A DNA stretch of 64,000 bases from Mansonella perstans (Eukaryota; Nematoda; Chromadorea; Rhabditida; Onchocercidae), in the NCBI GenBank assembly GCA_037074765.1, contig JBAMDO010000207.1, positions 34,683 to 98,682 on the forward strand. The letters are read 5' to 3'. The notes under the pieces were generated by a model that searched no databases, was not told the origin of the DNA, and saw only the letters and a list, made by a program, of their open reading frames with translations. Each line of letters begins with the position of its first letter. The first letter of the stretch is position 1. The translations under genes were made by a program, and so were the position numbers. Of this stretch, positions 9,475 to 18,112 are shown piece by piece.

Positions 9475-12400
9475 CAGATTTACTAATATTTGGCTCGCAA
9501 GTCAAATAATTGCAAGGCAAATTACATCTCAAAGATTACTCTTGCAGCAGCATTAGTAATTTTAGTTCTTCATTGCCTTCTTGTCAAATAATTTAATCAT
9601 TTATTGTCATTATTAGTTGTTAATACACTCATATTATAATTATTATTGCCATTATTAAAATTAATTAGTGCAATTAATTAATACTTATCACAGTCCGTTT
9701 ATTTCTTCAGCTCTTTTGGGTTCTGCACGACTCAATCTTGCAATCTTGGGATTTTTGGGTTGTATGATCGTATATGCTATGCGTACCGATGTCAGTTTTG
9801 CAATCGTTTGTATGGTCAATAGCACAGCGGTGGAAATGTCATCTGATACCAATAGCACCAATGTGGTCAAGAAAGCTACTAGATGTGCACCACAAGGTGT
9901 GAGTGGATCGACAGAAAAGGATACGGTATATCCATCATTTCATTGAGATATTTTTAATTTGAATTCAACAAATACGAAAATAATCGCATTGTTTTAATTA
10001 AAAAGGACTACCAAAGGAGCACTGGGAAACCAGTGCCAATGAATCTTTTTAAAATTTGAAGTTTTTCCCAATGTCTGAAGTGACAGGCGACTTTTACGAC
10101 ATAAAGAAAAACGGCTGGTACGACACATTTATGAATTTGTGGATTACTGTACCTGATTACCTGTCTATTAAATAAATTTCAGTTAATGGGAGATTTGGTG
10201 TGGAAGAAAAGTGAGCAAGGATATGTACTGACTTCTTTCTACTGGGGCTATCTCTCCAGCCAAATTATTGGCGGTTATTTAGCCGGTCGATACGGTGGTC
10301 GATTAGTGATCGGTTGTACGATTCTGGGAAGTGCAATTCTTACTCTGATCAGTCCATTAGCCGCAACAACTAGTGTTTTCGCACTCATTGCATTGCGAGC
10401 TGTTATGGGTTTTATTCAGGTATCAGTATTTTATTGCCTTCAGATAAAATCTGTTGCGTTTCACATGCATTGCAAGTAAATTTACCATTTGTCATGTCAA
10501 ATTTTTCTTGGTTAGGTCACATTTTATTATATTTTCAATTTATAGGGTGCCGTAATTCCTGCATTCCACACCATGTGGTCAATGTGGGCACCACCTCTGG
10601 AAAGAAGCTTATTAACTGGCATAACATATGCAGGTATGCTTACACTGATCCACTTTCTCATACCGTTTTGCAAAATTGAATTAAAAATTGATGGTAGATT
10701 GAATGCAAAGATTTGATTTGCAGTTTTTCAATTTATTTCAAGAGCATTTTCAAATTAACACTGTTTTTTTCTCATTTGGAAAAAAAATCTTACCAATTTT
10801 ATTTGTGAAGTTAATCTTATTGCAGGTACACAGATAGGTAATGCAGCTGTCATGCCATTATCCGGTTTCCTTTGTAAATATGGTTTTGCGGGTGGTTGGC
10901 CATCCATTTTTTATGTTGTCGGTAAGTTTAAAAATCGTATATTTCAATGTTTTCCTGATTACGAGCGATTTATTTATGAAACTAATTTCGATATGATTGT
11001 CAATCACAGTTTTTAGGCGCAGTCAGTGTTTTATGGTGTCTTCTTTGGTTCATCTATATTTCGGATAAGCCGTCAAGTAGTAAGCGTATTACTAAAAAGG
11101 AGCTGAACTATATCGAAAATTCATTAGTTGGTATCTTAGAGTCGGATCCGAAAAAGGTAGTAATTTTTCCGGTGTATTTTTTGTTGGAATCAGTATCGAG
11201 TTATTCCAAACTCAAATATCCCACTCGAAAATGACTTTAATTAGGAGCTAAAAAAGGGTAAGAAATAATGGATCAGTGTATGTTATAACAAGATTTTACC
11301 CATATGCGCAGTTATGCTATTCCACAACATTCTTGATTTCAGAAAAGAGCACTTCCATGGCTTTCAGTATTCAAGTCGCTTCCATTTTGGGCATTATTGT
11401 GCGGTCATTTTGCCGGTGATTGGGGTACTTACATGATGATGACCTATCTTCCTAAGTTCATGGATGATGTTTTGGGCTTGGACGTTGCTTCGGTTTGTTG
11501 ATTTTCAATAATTCATTGGAAAAAATAATCCAAAATAATATTGTTATGTTTCTTGGAATAAATAAATATTCTGGCAATCTAATAAAGCTCAATGTAGTAA
11601 TAAAACTTTCTCAATTATAAATTTATCAAGTCCATATATTTTAGCTTGGAATTTTGGCAGCAATTCCATACATTTCATTCTTCGTATTTATCAATTTGGG
11701 TGGCTTTGTCGCAGATAAATTGCAAAATGCGAAAGTCTTATCAACTATAGCCATTCGACGTCTTGCTATGATTGTTGGTAAGTTTCTTTCGAGAGTGATA
11801 AGAAATATAATGACGCTATATTTGCTGAGATCAGTTGACGGCGAGAATAAATGCAACTTTAATCATAATGCTGCAAATGGAAAATTTCTCACGTATTTGA
11901 TCTGTTTGGTGATCTATTTCTGGGTCACATAGCAAAACCTTTCGTTTTGAATATGATTTTACAATTCAGTATTTAATGAAAAATAAAGATTAGTAAATAT
12001 AGATATATTTTGTTCATTACTAAATATTTTTGTAATAAAAATGGAGTTCATTAATAAATATTTGCTAATTTACTATCGTTCAAAGTATAATTGCAGCGCT
12101 TGGAGGTGAAGCTATATTTCTGATAGCTAGTAGTCATTGTAGCTGTGGTCAGGAAACTCTAGTGGTTGTATTCCTTACTCTCGGTATTGGTTTATCTGGA
12201 ATACAATTCTCTGGTTATGTGGTCAATTATATCGAAATCGCGCCAGAATTTGCTGGAACTTTATTAGGCGTTGGTAATTCTGTAGCATGTTTCTCTGCGA
12301 TTTTAGGGGCTGAATTGATTGCGATGCTCACTCCCACGGTAAATTCTATTCAATTTCATGGTGTTTTTTATTTGTCACACATATCGTCTATCATTAAAAG

Positions 12401-15400
12401 ATTTCTTCATGAGTAAATCAGGACTATAGATGGCAAAGTTCATTCGAAGTTAATATAATGCAGTAATAGCAACCAGATAATAGTAGTAGTAAATACGATA
12501 CTGTTGTGGAATAAGAATGACCGAATGTATTGTTTTCAAAGCTTATATAAGAAAGATGTTCCAATAATTTAACCAATCAGATTACAAAGAATAACAAACA
12601 GGTCGCATTTAACATATGTCTGTTAGATTAAGGAATCAATGGAATATGTTAAATTATACTTGTTGTCGGGAAAAAATTGTTAGGCGCAACCGTGTGTGAG
12701 TGGGGGAATCTTGTTTGGCACTAACACTAGTGCGTTGAGTTGTGGAGCTTCCTTGAGTTTTGGGTAACAAACCCCTTTATTTGAACGCAAAGTAACTTGA
12801 ATGATAAGTGAACGAAAGGTAACAGAATCTAGCAGTTAATAGTTAACTGAATAGAATGAAGACTGTTGAGCTGAACAGAATGAAGAATATGGAAGATGGA
12901 ACAGTTTATATAGTCGAGAAGAAGGGGCGGATGTGGTAATTTGATGACCAGAAATGACCTTTCATATAGTCATGATGACCTTTCATATAGTCCGATTAAT
13001 GACTTAATAGACCAGATCATGGTGTGCTAAGATGAGAAATAGTAAGGGGAAGACACGGGATCCGGCGATGAAAGGTACTTAAAGTCAAATAAATTATAGA
13101 TAATGACATAAAGTTTTAGAACAGATACAATTATAGTATGTGAGAATAATTATAGTATGTAAAAAAAATATTCAAAAGTAACATCACGGAATATATTCCT
13201 TATGATCTTATTTTAAATTTCGCGACTTTCGCGACATTCCGGAGAGAGGGGAGTTGCTGGGTTTGAAGAATGTATAACTGGATTATATGATAAAGGAATA
13301 TAATTATTACAGGGATTTTTACTGTTGTGTTCATTTAGGGGAACTTGGACTATTCTCATAGGAATGTATTCCGTGGGCTTTGTAATTTTGATACATAGAA
13401 AATGAAAAATAAAGTTAATTAATTTAAATTTCAATTCTACTACAATTATCAAGAATAGAATTATAAGACTACATATACCGATAGTGATAAGTTTCCAATG
13501 AGCTATTATAAGCGTCAATTCTTCTTCTATGGTTTTTGTCGTTTTCTCGAATTGTATAGTTAGTTGTTCGATTAATTCTTCTCCTTGCTGTTCTACTTCT
13601 GTCCAAAGTAACTTTGACTTCGGTAGATCGGTTTTCAAGTTGATGATTTCGTGTCTTTGTGCCAATATTTCTAATTCCGCATCGATTCTTTCGGCTTCGA
13701 ATTTACTGACGATGCCTGCTTTGAATTCGACCCTTTTCCATTCGGAGTTATTAATATTACAGGGTGCTATATATAACCTGTCATTAACCCTGTTAGCTAT
13801 AATATCACTTCTCTGGAGTAATAAGCTGCTAAGGTCGGGTCACTGGTTGATAGCCATTCTATTAGGCGTAATAAATTATTTCTATTTTCACAACTTCGTC
13901 GTTGTGTCTCAATTAATTGTTGTTTAAGTTGTAAATTTGTAACATCAAAAATATACTGAAACTTAATATTTTCTGGATCAAATTTACTTGTTTTGGTTTC
14001 CTCCTCCCTGCTTAGTTCCTTCATGATTAGCTGATCCTTGGAATCCGAGTTCACCGTATTTGTTGATCGATATAAGAATTTTGACATCCTGATTTCGTCG
14101 ATTCGATTTTGTATGAATCTGGGTAGGAGTCGTGATCGGTTTTTGATCCATTGGAGTGCACATCGGGAGTCTGACCACAATGTGACTCCTACTTGTTCGA
14201 TTTCTAATTGTTTGATGATGAAGTTGGTTGCTCGTACTCCAATTAGGATGGCTAGTAGTTCTAGTTTAGGTATTGTCATACCTTTTATAAGAGCTATACG
14301 CGATTTTGCAAAAATCAAAGATGTATTTGCATCTTGTTTTGCATAGATTGCTGTCGCGTATGCTGTGGTGGATGCGTCCGTAAAGACATGAATGTTTAAT
14401 TGTTGTAGTCGATCGGGATCGATTACAATACGTGGGATTTCTCTGACCTTTGTTGGCCATTGGCTTATAAGCAGTTCCCAAGTTTCAATTTCATGATTTT
14501 CCAGTGACTGATCCCAGGATAATTTTCTTTTCCAAAGAGTTTGTAGGAAAAGTTTAAGTGGTAGCATTAATGGACTTAAAAATCCCAGAGGATCGTATTG
14601 CAATAAATTGTAAGATTGTCCTCTTTGTTGGGATTTGGTTATTCCATGGTTTTAGAATTATTTCAATAGAATCAGTGACTGGATTCCAATGGATACCAAG
14701 GATCCTTTTAATTTGACTTACCTTTGCTCGGTCGTTTTCAGGGATGAGTTCATTGAAGTCTTTGTCATTTGAGAAGAATTCTCGTATGTTCATGAGGCAT
14801 TTTTGAAGATGTCCTTCGTTTCCTTGTAGATTTGGAGTGCTTCTTCGGTTCCGCTTGCAGATAATAAAACGTTGTCGACATACAGATTTTTCTTGATTTC
14901 TAAAGCGGTTTTGCTCCCGTAGTTCTCCAAATGATGATTAAGTGTGGCTGAAAGTAGAAACGGGGATGCTATGATGCCGAATGGAACTCTCTGAAAACGA
15001 TAGCATATTAGATTTTCCGGTGTGATGTCTCCTTGGATATCTTTTATCCATAAGAAACGGGTACAGTTTCTTTCGGATGGGTGTAATTCCACTTGTAGAA
15101 AGGCCTTTTCTATATCGGCGCCTATCACATTCTTCATTACCCTGAAGCGGAGTAAAACACCCGCTAATTCAGGTAATGTGATAGGACCGCGGTATAGCAT
15201 GTTGTTGAGGCTTTTTTCTCCCTTGACGTGTGCGGAGGCATCGTAAACGATCCGTAGGTTTGTTGTTGTCTTTGCCGGCGTGAGTAGTTCGTGGTGAGGC
15301 AAGTAATGGATTTGTTGTATGAGAGTTAGCCACTTTTCGTTGATTGCTTCCAAGTTGCTGGCATACATCTCCAATTGTTTCGCCTTGTTTCGAACAATAC

Positions 15401-16737
15401 GTTTCTTCGTTTCGTATTGTTTGTTTTGTTCTTCTGGGAGAGGTTCCGATCTGGCTGCGTTAGATCGAGTTCATTGATTTCCTCCAGAAGTTCGGCAATC
15501 CTGCCGATTGCTGGTTGCGCTGATTGAACGACTGATGTGGACATTCCGTCCGTTCCCGGCTCGTGGCACCAAATCTGTCGGGAAAAAATTGTTGGGCGCA
15601 ACCGTGTGTGAGTGGGGGAATCTTGGGGCACTAACACTAGTGCGTTGAGTTGTGGAGCTTCCTTGAGTTTTGGGTAACAAACCCCTTTATTTGAACGCAA
15701 AGTAACTTGAATGATAAGTGAACGAAAGGTAACAGAATCTAGCAGTTAATAGTTAACTGAATAGAATGAAGACTGTTGAGCTGAACAGAATGAAGAATAT
15801 GGAAGATGGAACAGTTTATATAGTCGAGAAGAAGGGGCGGATGTGGTAATTTGATGACCAGAAATGACCTTTCATATAGTCATGATGACCTTTCATATAG
15901 TCCGATTAATGACTTAATAGACCAGATCATGGTGTGCTAAGATGAGAAATAGTAAGGGGAAGACACGGGATCTGGCGATGAAAGGTACTTAAAGTCAAAT
16001 AAATTATAGATAATGACATAAAGTTTTAGAACAGATACAATTATAGTATGTGAGAATAATTATAGTATGTGAAAAAATATTCAAAAGTAACATCACGGAA
16101 TATATTCCTTATGATCTTATTTTAAATTTCGTGACTTTCGTGACACTTGTCTATAAAAAAGGACTCGGGAACATGAATCTTTAAAAATAAATCAAACTGT
16201 GACATTTTTACATAAATCTTATTACCATCAACAAATAACTGTAAAAATATGATTTAAAAATAAAACGAAAATTAATTTATAATATTTTTATCATAAGTTT
16301 TGTTGCTTACCGAAATAATTGTAAACATAAACTTAATTGAATTACGGTCAAACAATTTTATGATATAATTTAGGATTTGTTAAATTTTAATCTGGCGAAT
16401 TATTATCAACTTTGTTCCATTAGATTTTACAAAAAAGATAATTTACCTGTTTGAGCCAATTGATTTCGCCAATGCTTTTCGTTTTTTTTTTTGATATCGT
16501 GTTGTTTTCTCAAATGAAACGCTTTTGAAAACACTGATTAAGTTTCATTTCTTTTAGGGTTCACAGGAAGAGTGGCAGTTGGTTTTCTGGATTACTGGTG
16601 GAATCTTGTTGGCTGGTACCATTATTTTCTGTTTATTTGCCGAAAGTAAAGTGCAGCCCTGGGCATTGGGTGATGTTGATAAAGAAGAAAATTGTGAATT
16701 GGAAAAAAAGACGCTTAATGATTCGGAGGAGGCGTGA
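9285..16737 (+). CDS. SLC17-family (sialin/vesicular-type) MFS transporter, 10 exons, 501 aa
   Basis: Coding exons: 9285-9309, 9711-9925, 10183-10419, 10546-10633, 10826-10921, 11017-11156, 11343-11492, 11645-11777, 12097-12338, 16558-16737. All junctions are GT-AG and phases agree, giving 1506 nt. The protein has the anion:cation-symporter signatures of SLC17 carriers, which use proton or sodium gradients or membrane potential to move organic anions or phosphate. These are a TM1 arginine ([12 protein letters not shown]), FYWGY with [11 protein letters not shown] around TM2, and [10 protein letters not shown] after TM4. Two N-glycosylation sequons (NST, residues about 45 and 56) sit in the first extramembrane loop, as usual for the family. 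The tail is short and acidic. The TM4 glutamate of vesicular glutamate carriers is Gln here (GFIQGA), and the TM2 histidine position is Leu, so glutamate transport is not implied. Intron 9 (4.2 kb) carries an antisense BEL/Pao element. Substrate unknown. Confidence 0.9.
12659..12663. repeat. target-site duplication CTTGT, left copy
   Basis: CTTGT precedes the left LTR and recurs directly after the right LTR at 16146-16150. Five bases is the usual duplication for BEL/Pao elements, and its intactness confirms the insertion ends. Confidence 0.85.
12664..13236 (-). repeat. 3' LTR of the BEL/Pao element (left on the plus strand)
   Basis: 573 bp, TGTCGGGAAA...GCGACA on the plus strand. Minus-strand signals are a TATATAAA box (plus 12905-12912) and AATAAA (plus 12776-12781). 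An 18-base word, ATGACCTTTCATATAGTC, is repeated in tandem near 12955-12992. The last codons of the envelope-like ORF run into this LTR and stop at 13213. Confidence 0.9.
13213..13800 (-). pseudogene. envelope-like ORF remnant, C-terminal part with a transmembrane segment
   Basis: The minus-strand frame is open from about 13800 to the stop at 13213. It holds a hydrophilic, partly coiled-coil-like stretch ([19 protein letters not shown]), one strong membrane segment ([18 protein letters not shown]) and a polar tail of about 75 residues. This order (stalk, anchor, cytoplasmic tail) fits the C-terminus of the envelope-like third ORF seen in some nematode BEL/Pao elements. The receptor-binding and fusion parts are absent. 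There is no start codon of its own; the frame begins at the deletion junction with RNase H. The product class is inferred from position and architecture. Confidence 0.55.
13797..14603 (-). pseudogene. BEL/Pao pol fragment: Pao (A17-type) region and RNase H
   Basis: The frame begins after a shift with [19 protein letters not shown], the hallmark of the Pao retrotransposon region that follows the reverse transcriptase thumb. RNase H comes next, with acidic residues in place: TDAS, then KLELLA, then WSDSR. About 80 further residues lead to the stop at 13797. A complete pol would continue into a zinc-binding HHCC motif and the integrase core; neither is here. The loss coincides with the junction to the envelope-like frame. 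Confidence 0.8.
14604..15374 (-). pseudogene. BEL/Pao reverse transcriptase, N-terminally deleted and frameshifted
   Basis: The frame 15374-14790 passes from gag-like residues straight into RT at about 15310. Motif A ([13 protein letters not shown]), [17 protein letters not shown] and the motif C box YVDN are visible. The second Asp of the usual YVDD is Asn here. At 14790 the frame stops in NAS/TGA and continues one base out of register at NIREFFSND (14793-14554), which holds the thumb motif LGIHWNP. A second shift near 14600 leads to the Pao/RNase H frame. Two one-base shifts in so young a copy are either real damage or assembly errors. Confidence 0.8.
15310..15544 (-). pseudogene. BEL/Pao gag, N-terminal fragment
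   Basis: An ATG at 15544-15542 follows the primer binding site by a few bases and opens [20 protein letters not shown]. After [11 protein letters not shown] the natural continuation is one base out of frame: [20 protein letters not shown] then [20 protein letters not shown], charged and helical as in BEL/Pao gag N-termini. At about 15310 it is joined directly to reverse transcriptase, so capsid, zinc knuckle and protease are missing. Confidence 0.6.
15554..15571 (-). other. tRNA primer binding site of the BEL/Pao element
   Basis: Four bases inside the 5' LTR the minus strand reads TGGTGCCACGAGCCGGGA, complementary to a tRNA 3' end of the form ...TCGTGGCACCA. Position and the leading TGG are those expected of a retroviral-type primer site and establish the minus-strand orientation. 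The tRNA was not identified. Confidence 0.75.
15576..16145 (-). repeat. 5' LTR of the BEL/Pao element (right on the plus strand)
   Basis: 570 bp, TGTCGGGAAA...GTGACA on the plus strand, nearly identical to 12664-13236. It carries the same minus-strand TATATAAA box, AATAAA signal and 18-base tandem word. As the 5' LTR it would promote transcription leftwards, antisense to the host SLC17 gene. Confidence 0.9.
16146..16150. repeat. target-site duplication CTTGT, right copy
   Basis: Direct repeat of 12659-12663 immediately outside the right LTR. Confidence 0.85.
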
Positions 16738-17376
16738 TTAGTATAATTTTTATGGATTAGGTCGAAATATTCATATCCATAATTCATTTCGTAGTAAAAA
16801 GCTTAAGAAATCTTTTACTCCATTACGATTAAAACTAGTAGACCGTTAATTATTGATGTAATTTTTGTTAAGCAGCATTTTCTAGATATATACAATTAAT
16901 GTCACATATCTTAACGATTTTTATTTCTTAACTATTCGTCCCATTCTTTAACATTTATCTATAATTTGGGTCGAATCTTATTTGAAAATTTCATTTGTTA
17001 ATCTGTGATCATTTCAAATCAGTTTCAATAGTTTTTTTGATGCTTTAACGAATTCTAATAGTTTTTCTGTGAATTTCGTTCCGGTGATGTGCGATTCATG
17101 GAAATGCATTTTGTTGATTTCTCATTTATATTCAGGAATAACAAAAATTTAATCTAACAGAAATGGACTTACTGCGCAAACATTAATCTCGACAAATTAC
17201 AAGATCCTTGATGCAATCAATCAATTAGAAAATTTCTTACTGTCGGAAATTTGTCGAAAATTAAAATTGTGTTAAAAAAAATCAAATGATGAAGTTCTTG
17301 TAAAATTAAGGCGGTAAGGAAAATATAAACTAACAGTGTGTGATGTCACAAATTCCGATACTTATGCATAGTTATA

Positions 17377-17382
17377 AATAAA
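17377..17382 (+). terminator. candidate poly(A) signal AATAAA for the SLC17 gene
   Basis: First AATAAA found about 640 bases after the stop codon at 16737; no closer canonical signal was noticed. The long implied 3' UTR makes this tentative. Confidence 0.3.
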
Positions 17383-17432
17383 AAAAGCGCTTGATAAAAA
17401 AACACAGATTAAGACTTGATCGGTTAAGCATT

Positions 17433-17887
17433 ATGCCACCGGAGAAGCTTAACATAGCTTCATTTCTAACTTTGGGTATATATAGGTACATGGAGAAAGT
17501 CGTGGAATCAATCTTTTTTATGGTCAAAACATGGCTCTCATGACCCTTATACCACCACTTCGATCACCAGTTATATTATTTTTTCTTCCTTTCTTTGCAT
17601 TCAATATCTTTCCGGAAAATATTCTCCAGTTCACCGAGGAATTCATCGAGAAACGGCTTCTCATTGTGAAACAACTTTTTAAGAAAGCAATAATCAGCTG
17701 TCAACAAAAAAGCACAGATAGAGATTTGTTAGTACATTGTGCATATTACTTGTTCATTGTATAACTCATTTTTGTTACTGCTTATTAATTTATTGACTAA
17801 TTTATGATTTGTATCTTTCTCTTGTGTGAACATAATATCATAATCGAAATAAGCGTATATCATCGAAAAAAGATCAAAATATGACAT
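17433..17887. other. short overlapping ORFs between the SLC17 and IL-17-like genes, coding status uncertain
   Basis: Three protein-like readings overlap. Plus strand: 36 codons at 17433-17543 (MPPEKLNIASFLTLGIYRYM...) and 77 codons at 17531-17764 (MALMTLIPPLRSPVILFFLP..., one hydrophobic segment). Minus strand: a possible two-exon gene, 17887-17779 (MSYFDLFSMIYAYFDYDIM...) spliced with matching phase at GCA/GTAAC and TTGACAG/CT to 17697-17576. That exon reads DYCFLKKLFHNEKPFLDEFL then GELENIFRKDIECKERKKK and a stop. The minus reading is the most protein-like because it is charged and amphipathic. At most one strand is likely real. No family recognised. Confidence 0.25.
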
Positions 17888-18052
17888 TCTTAGTGCTTGC
17901 AATTTTTTAATTAAGCTTTATCTATTTAATGGTTGCAAAAAAAGGAATGTATTAGAATAATTACTGTGAAGCAACTGATATCAAATGTTAAATGTAGCGC
18001 TATTACGGTTTTTTTTTTTTTTTTTTTGCGGAGACAAATAAACATTGAAATA

Positions 18053-18058
18053 TTTATT
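18053..18058 (-). terminator. poly(A) signal AATAAA for the IL-17-like gene
   Basis: AATAAA on the minus strand, 55 bases after the TGA at 18115-18113, a normal distance for a nematode 3' end. Confidence 0.6.
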
Positions 18059-18112
18059 GGCCAAAAAATGTGGTGGAAATGCAGAGTTTGAGGAAAGTAA
18101 CATCATTTTTGA

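Larger units (their letters stand above)
12664..16145 (-). mobile_element. BEL/Pao LTR retrotransposon, internally deleted, 3.48 kb, antisense in SLC17 intron 9
   Basis: Two TG...CA LTRs (573 and 570 bp, differing by about five substitutions and two small indels) flank 2.34 kb of internal DNA read on the minus strand. Order: primer binding site, start of gag, reverse transcriptase, RNase H, then the tail of an envelope-like ORF. Most of gag, the protease, the start of RT, integrase and most of the envelope-like ORF are missing, and the remaining frames are shifted. Full nematode BEL/Pao elements with an envelope-like gene are two to three times longer. It therefore cannot move alone, but it keeps LTRs and primer site and might be mobilised in trans. 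Near-identical LTRs and a perfect target duplication imply a recent insertion. Confidence 0.92.

Noticed and set aside
13529..14481. Several plus- and minus-strand open frames inside the BEL/Pao element
   Set aside because: Shadows of the pol and envelope-like frames.
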